From Pacificoceanicola sp049803835 (lineage in GTDB: Bacteria; Pseudomonadota; Alphaproteobacteria; Rhodobacterales; Rhodobacteraceae), in the NCBI RefSeq assembly GCF_049803835.1, contig NZ_JBNAGK010000016.1, forward strand, positions 62,001 through 126,000: a DNA stretch of 64,000 bases, written 5' to 3'. How positions within the stretch are numbered: position 1 is the first letter of the stretch; each line of letters opens with the position of its first letter. Below, one piece after another: positions 24,800-35,086 of the stretch. Made by a program: the position numbers and the translations under genes. The notes beneath the pieces are model-generated. The model was not told where the DNA came from and made no database searches. It was given only the letters and a program-made list of their open reading frames with translations.

Positions 24800-24856
24800 C
24801 CCGGGCCTGCCCCGGAGCCTCACCGGAATCCCATGAGCTCCCGGGGCAAGCCCGGG
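24800..24856. repeat. Long palindromic repeat unit between oxidoreductase genes
   Basis: CCCGGGCCTGCCCCGG (24800-24815) pairs with CCGGGGCAAGCCCGGG (24841-24856) over 16 bases with one mismatch, and inner CTCA/TGAG extends the stem. A 12-base piece (CAAGCCCGGGAC) recurs in the hairpin at 56214-56234. It looks like a dispersed palindromic element of the kind common between genes in Alphaproteobacteria. It sits inside the operon and could lower expression of the genes after it. Confidence 0.65.
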
Positions 24857-24880
24857 ACGCGACACAACACGAGAGACCCC

Positions 24881-25885
24881 ATGCCCTTCAAACTCGGCGT
24901 CCTTGGCATCGACCATGGCCACATCTTCGGAATGCTCGGCAACATGACCGCGCAGGGCTGCACCTGCACGCACTACTGGACCGACGGTCCCGCCGTCACC
25001 GAAGCCAAGTTCAACGAAACCTTCCCGCATCTCGAAAAGGTCCCGGACCGGCGGGCCATCCTCGACGATCCGGCGGTCACGATGGTTCTGATCTCCGCAG
25101 TCCCCGCTGACCGGGCCGCGCTGGCCATCGAGGCGATGGAGGCGGGCAAGGACGTGATGGTGGACAAGCCCGGCTGCACCACGCTGGAGCAGCTCGAGGC
25201 GATCAAGGCCTGTCAGGCCCGCACCGGCCGCATCTGGTCCGTCAACTTCTCCGAACGCTTCGAGGTCCGCTCGACCACCCGCGCCTCCGAATTGGTCGCC
25301 GAGGGCGCGATTGGCCGCGTCGTGCAGGTCGTCACCCTCGCTCCGCACAAGCAGAACCTCAAGACGCGCCCCGACTGGTACTTCAAGCGCGAGCGCTATG
25401 GCGGCATCCTCACCGACATCGGCAGCCATCAGGTGGACCAGTTCCTGCATTTCACCGGCTCCACGGAGGTCACGGTCGGCCATGCGCTGGTGGAGAACAC
25501 CACCATGCCCGAACACCCCGGTTTCCAGGATTTCGGCGAGATGACCCTCGTGGGCGACAAGGGCCATGGCTACCTGCGGCTCGACTGGTTCACCCCGAAC
25601 GGTCTGCCCACATGGGGTGACGGACGGCTGTTCCTGCTCGGCACCGAGGGCACCATCGAATGCCGCAAGTACACCGACATCGGACAACCGCACCGCACCG
25701 ACAACCTCTACCTCGTGAACGGCACCGAAAACCGGCATATCGACTGCTCCGACGCCGATCTGCCGTATTTCCCGCGCCTCGTCGCGGACGTGCAGGACCG
25801 CACCGAAACCGCCGCGCCGCAGGCGCACACCTTCCGCACCATGCACATCGCCATCTCCGCGCAAATGAAAGCCGAAGCCAAATGA
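24881..25885 (+). CDS. Gfo/Idh/MocA family oxidoreductase (second of three)
   Basis: A 334-residue protein. Its nucleotide motif is unusual for the family (VLGIDHGHIFGML, with His in place of some glycines), and the family motif reads VMVDKPGCTTLEQL (about 91-104) with Asp instead of Glu. The active-site His region is GGILTDIGSHQVDQFLHF (about 170-187). These changes suggest a different substrate from the first paralogue. The start at 24881 is taken as the ATG after the palindromic repeat; the longer frame from 24833 would run through the repeat. The gene overlaps the third oxidoreductase by 4 bases. Confidence 0.85.
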   Translation: MPFKLGVLGIDHGHIFGMLGNMTAQGCTCTHYWTDGPAVTEAKFNETFPHLEKVPDRRAILDDPAVTMVLISAVPADRAALAIEAMEAGKDVMVDKPGCTTLEQLEAIKACQARTGRIWSVNFSERFEVRSTTRASELVAEGAIGRVVQVVTLAPHKQNLKTRPDWYFKRERYGGILTDIGSHQVDQFLHFTGSTEVTVGHALVENTTMPEHPGFQDFGEMTLVGDKGHGYLRLDWFTPNGLPTWGDGRLFLLGTEGTIECRKYTDIGQPHRTDNLYLVNGTENRHIDCSDADLPYFPRLVADVQDRTETAAPQAHTFRTMHIAISAQMKAEAK

Positions 25886-26940
25886 CCAGAACCGTTGTCA
25901 TCGTCGGCGCCGGGATCGGCGAACAGCATATGGCGGGCTTTGCCGCCCTGCCGGAGCTGTTCACGGTCAAGGCGATCTGCGACCTCAATGAAACCCGCGC
26001 CAAGGGCGTTGCGGACAAGTACCCCGGCGTCGGCGTCACCGCCGATTTCACCGCCGTTCTCGAAGACCCGGAGGTCGACATCGTCGACATCTGCCTGCCC
26101 CCGCACCTGCATTTCAAGACCTGCATGGCGGCGTTGGAAGCGGGCAAGATCGTGGTCTGCGAAAAGCCCATGGTCTCCTCGCTGGCCGAAGCCGATGCGC
26201 TGGCGGCGAAGGTTGCAGAGACCGGCGGGTTCCTCTCGCCGGTGTTCCAGTACCGCTACGGCCTCGGCACCGCGCAGCTGCACGCGCTGATCGAGGCGGG
26301 GCTGGCCGGGCGCTGTTATGCCGGGTCGCTGGAAACCCATTGGGACCGCGACGCCGCCTATTACGCGGTGGACTGGCGCGGCACATGGGCGGGCGAGCAG
26401 GGCGGGGCGCTGCTCGGCCACGCCATCCACATCCACGACCTGCTGCCTTCGGTGCTCGGCCCCGTCGCCCGGGTCCATGCGGAGCTTGCCACGCGGGTTA
26501 ACGAGATCGAGGTCGAGGATTGCGCCGCGTTGTCGATCCGCATGGAGTCGGGCGCGGTCATCACCTCGTCGGTGACGCTCGGCTGCGCCGGGAACATCAG
26601 CCGGTTGCGCCTGATGTTCGAGGGTTTCACGGTGGAATCCTCCCACGCCCCCTATGCGCCCGCAGAGAAAGGTTGGACCTTCACCGCCCGTGCGCCCCGG
26701 CAACAGGCGGAGATCGACGCGGTTCTGGCACAGGTTCAATCGGCGAAGACCGGCTACGCGGGCATGTTCGAGGCGCTCTCGGACGCGCTCGACGGCACGC
26801 CGGGCCGCGAGGTGACCCTCGTCGACGGTCGCCGCAGCCTTGAGTTCGTCACCGCCTGCTATCACTCGGGCCGCACGGGAATGCCGGTGGTTCTGCCGAT
26901 CAGCGCGGAGCATCCTCTGTACCAGAGCTGGATGCCGTAA
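25882..26940 (+). CDS. Gfo/Idh/MocA family oxidoreductase (third of three)
   Basis: A 352-residue protein with VVIVGAGIGEQHMAGF as the nucleotide loop, VVCEKPMVSSLAEADAL as the EKP motif (about 92-108), and GGALLGHAIHIHDLLP (about 173-188) in the catalytic His region. It completes a set of three distinct family members behind one transporter, which suggests a multi-step oxidation/epimerisation route for the imported sugar. Confidence 0.87.
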   Translation: MTRTVVIVGAGIGEQHMAGFAALPELFTVKAICDLNETRAKGVADKYPGVGVTADFTAVLEDPEVDIVDICLPPHLHFKTCMAALEAGKIVVCEKPMVSSLAEADALAAKVAETGGFLSPVFQYRYGLGTAQLHALIEAGLAGRCYAGSLETHWDRDAAYYAVDWRGTWAGEQGGALLGHAIHIHDLLPSVLGPVARVHAELATRVNEIEVEDCAALSIRMESGAVITSSVTLGCAGNISRLRLMFEGFTVESSHAPYAPAEKGWTFTARAPRQQAEIDAVLAQVQSAKTGYAGMFEALSDALDGTPGREVTLVDGRRSLEFVTACYHSGRTGMPVVLPISAEHPLYQSWMP

Positions 26941-26976
26941 GCACTCTGCCTGCAAATTGGTCGACTATGGCCGCAA

Positions 26977-27003
26977 ACCGCCCGGCGCTGGCGCACGGGC
27001 GGT
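26977..27003 (+). terminator. Hairpin after the sugar operon
   Basis: ACCGCCCG (26977-26984) and CGGGCGGT (26996-27003) form a perfect 8-bp stem, and the loop holds a smaller GCGC/GCGC stem. It lies 36 bases after the last oxidoreductase stop. No T-run follows, so it may end transcription only partly. Confidence 0.45.
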
Positions 27004-27068
27004 GAACCCGTTGGCGCAGCTTTGGAAGACCGCGTAGCGTTGTCCGGCAACGACCGGGGAGGCCAGCC

Positions 27069-27707
27069 ATGCCCGGGGTCATTCTGATGAACCCGAACAG
27101 CAATGCCGCGACGACCGACGCCATGGTCGCCATCGCGTCGCAGATCCTTCCGGATGTCACCGGATGGACCGCACCGGGGGGACCGGGGATGATCACCGGG
27201 CCGGACGCGTTGGATGCGGCGGCGCGGCTCATCGGTCAGGCAGAACTGCCGCCCGCCGACGGCGTGATCGTGTCGGCCTTCGGCGATCCGGGGCGGGCTG
27301 AGCTGGCGCGGCGGCTTGTATGCCCCGTCGTCGGCATAGGCGAGGCGGCCGCGCAGGAGGCGGCGGCCTTTGGCGCCTTCGCCGTGGCCACCACCACGCC
27401 GGGCCTCCAGAGCCGTATCGACGCGTTGATGACGGAACGAGCGGGTGCGGCGCGGTACGTCGGCTGCGTGCTGACGGCGGGCGATCCGCTGGACCTCATG
27501 CGGGATGCCGCCGCGCTGGACGCCGCGCTGATGGATGCGACGCTGCGGGCTGCACAGGCCGGTGCTCAGGCGGTGATCGTCGGGGGCGGGCCACTTGGCG
27601 AGGCGGCGGACCGGCTCTCGCCGCATGCACCCGTGCCCCTGATTGCGCCGATCCGGGCCGCGGCGCGGATGATGGCGGCGCGGCTCGGCCAGTCCGGAAA
27701 AACCTGA
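27069..27707 (+). CDS. Aspartate/glutamate/hydantoin racemase family protein
   Basis: A 212-residue protein. The N-terminal MNPNSNAATTDAM is the hallmark NPN-S/N motif of the hydantoin racemase branch. The two catalytic cysteines expected in racemases should lie near FGDPGRAEL and GCVLTAGDP; only the second (Cys at about 137) is a clear Cys, while the first position (usually in a F-x-D-P-G/A segment) is not. Length (about 210-240) fits the family. Racemisation of 5-substituted hydantoins would feed a D-specific pathway, consistent with the D-carbamoylase-like gene at 35083. Activity is uncertain if one cysteine is missing. Confidence 0.72.
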   Translation: MPGVILMNPNSNAATTDAMVAIASQILPDVTGWTAPGGPGMITGPDALDAAARLIGQAELPPADGVIVSAFGDPGRAELARRLVCPVVGIGEAAAQEAAAFGAFAVATTTPGLQSRIDALMTERAGAARYVGCVLTAGDPLDLMRDAAALDAALMDATLRAAQAGAQAVIVGGGPLGEAADRLSPHAPVPLIAPIRAAARMMAARLGQSGKT

Positions 27708-27715
27708 GTTGACGA

Positions 27716-27732
27716 TGCCGCTTTATGCGGCA
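27716..27732 (+). other. Short hairpin after the racemase gene
   Basis: TGCCGC-TTTAT-GCGGCA is a perfect 6-bp stem with a 5-base loop, 8 bases after the racemase stop. It may end the racemase message, since the peptide transporter operon has its own 218-base upstream gap. There is no strong T-run. Confidence 0.35.
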
Positions 27733-27925
27733 GTGCAGCATCAATCTGCCGAATTCCTGTGCATCACCGCCGAATGCAGTGAGCGGTAACGCCCTCTGAC
27801 ACGTTTCCTCGCTGGCCAGTGCGAAATCACCCTTGTCACCCTCTTGTCATGGTCGCCCCCCGACGGGCTGCCCCGACAAACGAACCCGCGCGGCCAAGCG
27901 CGGACATGACAGAGAGGAACAGACA

Positions 27926-29521
27926 ATGAGACTATCCCGGAGCGTCAGCGCTCTTGCCACCGCCGTGGCGCTGTTCTGCGGCACCCTCGCGCAGGCCGAA
28001 GGCACGCTGCGGGTCGGCATGACCGCCGCCGACATTCCCCTTACCACCGGCCAGACCGACCAGGGCGGCGAAGGCATGCGTTTCATGGGCTACACGGTCT
28101 ACGACTCGCTGATCGAGTGGGACCTGACAAGCGCCGACAAGCCCTCCGTGCTGATCCCCGGCCTTGCGACCGAATGGTCGGTGGGCGAGGACCAGCTGAC
28201 CTGGACGCTGAAGCTGCGCGAGGGCGTGACCTTCCACGACGGCTCGCCCTTCACCGCCGAGGTGGCGGTCTGGAACTTCGACAAGCTGCTGGTGGACACC
28301 TCCGAGCAATACGATTCGCGGCAGGCGGCGCAGGGCAAGTCGCGCATTCCCGCCGTGGCCTCCTACAGGGCCATCGACGATCTGACGCTGGAGATCACGA
28401 CGAAGACACCGGACGCGACGCTGCCTTATCAGCTGGCGTGGATCCTGATGTCGTCCAAGGCGAACTGGGAGGCGATGGACAAGGACTGGGAGAAGGTCGC
28501 GGCCTCACCCTCGGGCACCGGCCCCTGGAAGCTGGAAACCTTCGTGCCGCGCGAACGCGCCGTTCTGGTGCCCAACCCGGACTACTGGGACGAGACGCGC
28601 ATCCCGCAGCTTGACGAGATGGTGCTGATCCCGCTGCCCGAGCCGAACGCCCGTTCCGCCGCGCTGATGTCAGGGCAGGTGGACTGGATCGAGGCGCCCG
28701 CGCCGGACACCATCCCGGCGATGGAGGGCAACGGCTTCGTCATCTCCTCGAACGCCTATCCGCACAACTGGACCTGGCACCTGTCGCGGCTCGAAGGGTC
28801 GCCCTGGAATGACATCCGGGTGCGCAAGGCCGCGAACATGGCAATCGACCGCGAGAGCATGATGCCGCTGCTCGGCGGGCTGATGGTCCCGGCGAAGGGC
28901 TTCCTGCCGCCGTCCTCGCAGTGGTTCGGCAATCCGGAGTTCGACCCCTCCTACAACCTCGACGCGGCCAAGGCGCTGATGGAAGAGGCGGGCTACGGCC
29001 CGGACAACCGTCTGACGGTGAAGGCGCTGATCTCGCCGTCGGGGTCGGGCCAGATGCTGCCGCTGCCGATGAACGAATTCGTGCAGCAGAGCCTCGCCGA
29101 GGTCTGGATCGACGTCGAGTTCATGGTCGTCGAGTGGAACCAGATGATCAACCTGTGGCGCGCCGGTGCCGCCGATCCGGCGGTCGAGGGCAGCCAGTCG
29201 ATCAACTTCACCTACTTCATCCAGGACCCGTTCACCGGGCTGATCCGGCACCTCGACTGCAACCTGATCGCGCCCAACGGTACCAACTGGGGCCACTACT
29301 GCGACGAGGAGATGCAGGGGCTGTTCGACAAGATCAAGACCACCTTCGATCCCGTCGAACAGGACGCGGTGCTGAAGGCGACGCATGAGAAATACGTCAA
29401 CGATGCGCTGTTCCTCTTCGTCACGCATGACGTGGCACCGCGGGCGATGTCCCCAAAGGTGAAGGGCTTCGTGCAGGCGCAGAACTGGTACCAGAACTTC
29501 TCCTCCATCACCATGGAATGA
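27926..29521 (+). CDS. Peptide-type ABC transporter, substrate-binding protein (family 5)
   Basis: A 531-residue periplasmic protein with a signal peptide ending near LAQAEG (about 25). It has the family 5 (DppA/OppA-like) order: YDSLIEWDLTSAD, LATEWSVGEDQLTWTLKLREGVTFHDGSPF (about 70-100), SGTGPWKLETF, and VRKAANMAIDRESM (about 300). Members bind peptides, opines, nickel or other small ligands. GAGAGGAAC lies just before the ATG. It is followed by a strong terminator and then the permease genes. Confidence 0.93.
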   Translation: MRLSRSVSALATAVALFCGTLAQAEGTLRVGMTAADIPLTTGQTDQGGEGMRFMGYTVYDSLIEWDLTSADKPSVLIPGLATEWSVGEDQLTWTLKLREGVTFHDGSPFTAEVAVWNFDKLLVDTSEQYDSRQAAQGKSRIPAVASYRAIDDLTLEITTKTPDATLPYQLAWILMSSKANWEAMDKDWEKVAASPSGTGPWKLETFVPRERAVLVPNPDYWDETRIPQLDEMVLIPLPEPNARSAALMSGQVDWIEAPAPDTIPAMEGNGFVISSNAYPHNWTWHLSRLEGSPWNDIRVRKAANMAIDRESMMPLLGGLMVPAKGFLPPSSQWFGNPEFDPSYNLDAAKALMEEAGYGPDNRLTVKALISPSGSGQMLPLPMNEFVQQSLAEVWIDVEFMVVEWNQMINLWRAGAADPAVEGSQSINFTYFIQDPFTGLIRHLDCNLIAPNGTNWGHYCDEEMQGLFDKIKTTFDPVEQDAVLKATHEKYVNDALFLFVTHDVAPRAMSPKVKGFVQAQNWYQNFSSITME

Positions 29522-29530
29522 GGCTTCCCA

Positions 29531-29562
29531 CCCCCGCCCGACCCAAGCGGGCGGGGGCTTTT
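29531..29562 (+). terminator. Rho-independent terminator between binding-protein and permease genes
   Basis: CCCCCGCCCG (29531-29540) and CGGGCGGGGG (29548-29557) form a perfect 10-bp GC stem with a 7-base loop, followed by CTTTT. It starts 9 bases after the binding-protein stop and ends 18 bases before the GTG start of the permease. It should stop most transcripts after the binding protein and let a fraction continue. Confidence 0.85.
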
Positions 29563-29580
29563 CCCTGAAAGAACAAGACT

Positions 29581-30534
29581 GTGCTGACTTACCTGATCCG
29601 ACGCCTGATCCTCGTCCTTCCCGTGGCCTTTGGCGTCTCCGTCATCTGTTTCATGCTGGTGCAGATTGCGCCGGGCGATCCCCTGACGGCCATCATGCCG
29701 GTGGACGCCACCGCCGAGGAACAGGCGGAGATGCGCGCCGCCTATGGCCTCGACAAGCCGCTGCCCGTGCAATACGCGATCTGGATCGGCAACCTGGTGC
29801 AGGGCGACATGGGCAAGTCCATCGCCACCGGGCGGCCCGTCGCGGGCGAGGTTTTCGGCGCGGTGCAGAACTCGCTGCTGCTGGCGCTGACCGCCGCGCT
29901 CATTGCCTTTCCCATCGGCATCTTCCTCGGTTTCCTCGCGGGGTATTTCCGCGACACCTGGATCGACCGGGCCGTCACGGCGATCTCCATCGCGGGGGTG
30001 TCGGTGCCGAATTACTGGCTCGGAATCGTCCTCGTCATCATCTTCTCCGTCAACCTCGGCTGGCTGCCCTCCATGGGCGCGGGGCCGGGGGGCTCGTCCG
30101 AATGGGAATGGAACTGGGCGCACATGCGTCACCTGATCCTGCCCGCCGTCACTCTGGCCGTGGTGCCCATCGGCATCGTCTCGCGCACGGTGCGGGCGCT
30201 GGCGGGAGACATCCTGACGATGGATTTCGTCATGGCGCTCTACGCCAAGGGCATGAGCCGTGCCGATGTGCTGCGTCACGTCGCCCGCAACGCCGCCGCC
30301 ACCGCGCTGTCGGTCATGGGGCTGCAACTGGGCTACCTGCTCGGCGGGTCGATCCTGATCGAGACGGTGTTCAACTGGCCCGGCTCAGGCTTCCTGTTGT
30401 CCAACGCCATCTTCCAGCGCGACCTGCCGCTGTTGCAGGGCACCATTCTCGTGCTGGCGCTGTTCTTCGTGGCAATGAACCTGATCGTCGACGTGGTGCA
30501 GGCCGCCATCGACCCCCGCATTCAAAGGACCTGA
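29581..30534 (+). CDS. Peptide-type ABC transporter permease (DppB-like)
   Basis: A 317-residue membrane protein that starts with GTG. The N-terminus LTYLIRRLILVLPVAFGVSVICF and the following QIAPGDPL are typical of DppB/OppB permeases, and the ATPase-contacting loop reads LYAKGMSRADVLRHVARNAA (about 222-241). It partners the DppC-like permease three bases downstream. Confidence 0.92.
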   Translation: MLTYLIRRLILVLPVAFGVSVICFMLVQIAPGDPLTAIMPVDATAEEQAEMRAAYGLDKPLPVQYAIWIGNLVQGDMGKSIATGRPVAGEVFGAVQNSLLLALTAALIAFPIGIFLGFLAGYFRDTWIDRAVTAISIAGVSVPNYWLGIVLVIIFSVNLGWLPSMGAGPGGSSEWEWNWAHMRHLILPAVTLAVVPIGIVSRTVRALAGDILTMDFVMALYAKGMSRADVLRHVARNAAATALSVMGLQLGYLLGGSILIETVFNWPGSGFLLSNAIFQRDLPLLQGTILVLALFFVAMNLIVDVVQAAIDPRIQRT

Positions 30535-30537
30535 CCC

Positions 30538-31411
30538 ATGGCCCTTTCCGAGACTCTCGCCGTCGAACCCGCCCCGGTGGCCAAGCCGCAGGGCTATTGG
30601 GCCGGCGTCGGTGCGCGGCTCATGCGCGACCCGCTGACGATGCTCTGCGCCGGGGTGGTGCTCGCGCTGATCCTCGCCGCGATCTTCGCGCCGTGGCTCG
30701 GGCTTGCCGATCCCTACAAGGGGTCGATGATCGCCCGCCTGAAGCCTTTGGGGACCGAAGGCCACCCGCTCGGCACGGACGAGCAGGGCCGGGACATGCT
30801 GGCCCGATTGATCTACGGCGGGCGGCTGACGCTGTTCATCGGGTTGATGCCGGTGGTCTTCGCCTTCTTCATCGGCTCCGCCCTCGGGATCGTTGCCGGC
30901 TATGTCGGCGGCATGACCAACACCATCATCATGCGCACGGTGGATGTGTTCTTTGCCTTCCCCTCCGTTCTGCTGGCCATCGCCATTTCCGGGGCGCTGG
31001 GGGCGGGCATACTGAACAGCCTCGTCTCGCTGACCATCGTCTTCGTCCCGCCGATCACCCGCGTCGCCGAAGCCGTCACCTCCGGTGTCCGGGCGCTTGA
31101 CTACATCGACGCCGCCCGCGCCACCGGGGCCAGCGCCTGGACGGTGATCCGGGTGCATGTCATCGGCAACGTGCTCTCGCCGATCTTCGTCTATGCCAGC
31201 TCGCTGACCAGCGTGTGCATGATCCTTGCCGCCGGCCTGTCGTTTCTTGGCATCGGCGTGCGCCCACCGGAACCGGAGTGGGGGCTGATGCTCAACACCC
31301 TGCGCTCGGCGATCTACGTCAACCCGTGGCTCTCGGCGCTGCCGGGGGTGATGATCTTCATCACCTCGTTGTGCCTGAACCTGCTGAGCGACGGCCTGAG
31401 GAGTGCCATGA

Positions 31412-31425
<14 letters not shown>
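30538..31425 (+). CDS. Peptide-type ABC transporter permease (DppC-like)
   Basis: A 295-residue permease. After the first membrane segment it has HPLGTDEQGRDMLARLIYGGR (about 79-99), which marks the DppC/OppC branch, and the EAA-like loop YIDAARATGASAWTVIRVHV (about 185-204). Its end overlaps the start of the next ATPase gene by 14 bases. Confidence 0.92.
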
Positions 31426-32454
<1,029 letters not shown>

Positions 32455-32458
<4 letters not shown>

Positions 32459-33432
32459 CCAACCTGCTCGACATCCGCAACCTGACGGTCCGCTTCACCG
32501 GCAAGCGCACGGTGCATGCGATCAACGATGTTTCGCTCACCATGCAGCAGGGCGAGACGCTGGCGCTGCTCGGTGAGAGTGGCTCCGGCAAATCGGTGAC
32601 GCTGAAGGCCTTGCTGGGCCTGCTGCCGCCGAAGCGCACGCAGATCGAAGGGTCGATCCACATGGGCGGCACCGACGTGCTGTCGCTCTCCGGCAAGGCG
32701 CTGCAACGCTACCGGGGCGGCGATGTGTCGATGGTGTTCCAGGAACCGGCGTTGGCGCTGGACCCGGTTTACACCGTGGGCCACCAGATCGCCGAGGCAG
32801 TGATGCGGCACAAGGGGGTCTCGAAGGCCGATGCGCTCTCGACCGCGCTCGACATGCTCGACCGGGTGCGCATCCCCTCGGCCAACCGCCGGTTGCACAA
32901 TTATCCGCACGAACTCTCCGGCGGAATGCGGCAGCGGGTGATGATCGCGCTGGCGCTGGCCTGCCGCCCCCGGCTCTTGCTGGCGGACGAGCCGACCACG
33001 GCGCTCGACGCCACGGTGCAGATCCAGATCCTGCTGCTCCTGCGCGAGTTGCAGAAAGAGTTTGGGATGGGGGTGATCTTCGTCACCCATGACATCGGCG
33101 TGGCGGTGGAAATCTCCGAACGCGTCGCGGTCATGTACGCCGGGCAGATCGTCGAGGAGGGCACCACGCGGGAGATCATCCGCGACGGGATGCACCCCTA
33201 TACGCAAGGGCTTCTGGCGGCCAACCTGCATGATGTGGAGCGCGGAACCCGGCTCAACGCCATCCCCGGTGCGCCGCCCGCGCTGGAGGTGAAACCGGAT
33301 GCCTGCTCCTTTGCCCCGCGCTGTGCCAGGGTAACCGAAGCCTGCCGCGGGGGGCTGCCGCCGATGCGCGAACCCTGGGCGCGGCGCCGCGTCGCCTGCC
33401 TGCACGCGGAAACCCCGATTGCCGCCGAATGA
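32455..33432 (+). CDS. Peptide-type ABC transporter ATP-binding protein (DppD-like)
   Basis: A 325-residue ATPase. Walker A is GESGSGKSV (about 41-49), Q-loop VFQEPALALDPVYTVG, signature LSGGMRQRVMIALAL, Walker B LLLADEPTTALD, and the C-terminal Cys cluster CSFAPRCARVTEAC. The GGMRQRV signature is typical of the DppD/OppD branch, so the pair with the preceding DppF-like protein makes a complete heterodimer. It ends 8 bases before the amidase gene. Confidence 0.93.
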
Positions 33433-33440
33433 GGCCCTGA

Positions 33441-34625
33441 ATGCTTCTCGAAACCGATCCTTACCGCTGTTTCATGCCTTATCCGCCGGTGGCCGTTGCG
33501 CATGGCACCGGGCCGCTGGACGGGCTGACCCTCGCGGTCAAGGACATCTACGACGTGACGGGCTATCGCACCGGCTCGGGCTGTCCCATGGCGCTGGCCA
33601 TGTCGGAGGTGAAGACCACGACCGCCCCGGCGGTGCAGGCGCTCCTCGACGCGGGCGCGCGCTTTGTCGGCAAGACCCATACGGACGAGCTCGCCTGGTC
33701 CATGTACGGCATGAACGCGCATTTCGGCACGCCGGTGAACCCGGCCGCGCCGGACCGCATTCCCGGTGGTTCCTCCTCCGGGTCCGCCTGCGCGGTGGCG
33801 GGCGGGCTTTGTGACATTGCCGTTGGCAGCGACACCGGCGGTTCGGTCCGTGCGCCCGCAAGCTTCTGCGGCATCTGGGGCATTCGGCCGACCCATGGTT
33901 TGATCCCGCTGACCGGCGTACAGCCACTCGCGCCGTCCTATGACACCTGCGGCCTCTTTGCCCGCGACGGCGACACGCTACAGCGGGCCATGGCGGTGCT
34001 GCTCGGCGAGGACTCCGCGCCTGTGCCGGATCAGCCGGACTGGCTTTGGCCCGCCGACATGCACAAGCAACTCGGTCCCGAGGCGCGGGCGGTCTGCGCG
34101 GCGGCCTTCGACGGGATACCGGCGCGGGAGGTGCTGATCTACCCCGACCCGCGCGGCAGGGAAGCGGCGTTCGAGATGTTCCTGACCACCATGGGCGGCG
34201 ATGCCCGGGACGCCATCGTGCCGTTCATCCGCGCCTCCGGCATGCCGCTGGTGCGCGGCATCGACGGGCGGGCCGATGCGGCGGAGGCGTTGACGGATGC
34301 CCAGATCGCCGCGGCCGGTGCCGCAAGGGCCGCGTTCCGCGCACGGGCGGCGGAGATCCTCGGCACTTCGGGCGTCTTGCTCGCGCCTACGGTTCCGGAT
34401 GCGCCCTTCCGGCTGGATGCGCCCGTGGAGGTCTTTGACAGCTACCGGCTCGAAGCGCAGAAGATGCTCTGCGTGGCGGGTCTGGCGGGCCTGCCGCAGG
34501 TGACCTTCCCGGCGGGCCGCGTCGACGGTGCGCCCTACGGCGTCTCGCTGATCGGCCCGCGCGGCTCCGACCTGTCCCTGATCCGCCATGCCATGGCACT
34601 GGCGGACCGCAAGGTGCCCGCATGA
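33441..34625 (+). CDS. Amidase signature enzyme
   Basis: A 394-residue amidase with a complete Ser-cisSer-Lys triad: Lys34 (LAVKDIYD), Ser111 (PGGSSSGSA), and nucleophile Ser135 (SDTGGSVRAPAS). These enzymes hydrolyse amides or carbamoyl groups. At 394 residues it is short for the family (about 450-500), close to the compact indoleacetamide/AtzF-like group. It is transcribed after the transporter ATPases and overlaps the RidA gene by 4 bases, so it probably processes the imported ligand. Confidence 0.9.
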   Translation: MLLETDPYRCFMPYPPVAVAHGTGPLDGLTLAVKDIYDVTGYRTGSGCPMALAMSEVKTTTAPAVQALLDAGARFVGKTHTDELAWSMYGMNAHFGTPVNPAAPDRIPGGSSSGSACAVAGGLCDIAVGSDTGGSVRAPASFCGIWGIRPTHGLIPLTGVQPLAPSYDTCGLFARDGDTLQRAMAVLLGEDSAPVPDQPDWLWPADMHKQLGPEARAVCAAAFDGIPAREVLIYPDPRGREAAFEMFLTTMGGDARDAIVPFIRASGMPLVRGIDGRADAAEALTDAQIAAAGAARAAFRARAAEILGTSGVLLAPTVPDAPFRLDAPVEVFDSYRLEAQKMLCVAGLAGLPQVTFPAGRVDGAPYGVSLIGPRGSDLSLIRHAMALADRKVPA

Positions 34626-35086
34626 GCTGCTCTGTCGAGGCGAAACTGGCGGCGATGGGACTGGCCCTGCCGCCTTCCGCTCCGTCGCGGGCGCTGTTCC
34701 TGCCGGGCAAGATCAGCGGCAACCTGCTGTTCCTCTCCGGGCAGATCTGCGAATGGGAAGGCGTGCCGCAGTACTTTGGCCCGATCGCCCCGGGTTTCGA
34801 CGTCACCGAAGGGCAGGCCGCCGCCCGTATGTGTGCGCTGAACCTGCTCTATTGCATCAAGACCGTCGCCGGATCGCTGTCGCGGGTTTCGGGTGTCATG
34901 AAACTGAACGGCTATGTCGCCGCGACGGCGGAGTATGGCGAGGGACCGTTCATCGTCAATGGCGCCTCAAAGTTGTTCATCGACCTCTATGGCGAGGCGG
35001 GACGCCATGCCCGCACAGCCGTCAACGTCGCCTCGCTGCCCGCCAATGCGCTGGTGGAGGTCGAAGCGGTGGTGGAGTTGCGCTAA
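34622..35086 (+). CDS. RidA/YjgF family protein
   Basis: A 154-residue protein of the RidA fold: LFLSGQICEW (about 36-45) and the terminal VNVASLPANALVEVEAVVEL. Members deaminate reactive enamine/imine intermediates, and some are 2-aminomuconate deaminases or act in pyrimidine-type degradation. The Arg usually seen in the active site (R-x-x-V near residue 105 in RidA) is present as GRHARTAVNVASLP (about 127-140). It overlaps the convergent carbamoylase gene tail to tail by 4 bases. Confidence 0.86.
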   Translation: MSCSVEAKLAAMGLALPPSAPSRALFLPGKISGNLLFLSGQICEWEGVPQYFGPIAPGFDVTEGQAAARMCALNLLYCIKTVAGSLSRVSGVMKLNGYVAATAEYGEGPFIVNGASKLFIDLYGEAGRHARTAVNVASLPANALVEVEAVVELR

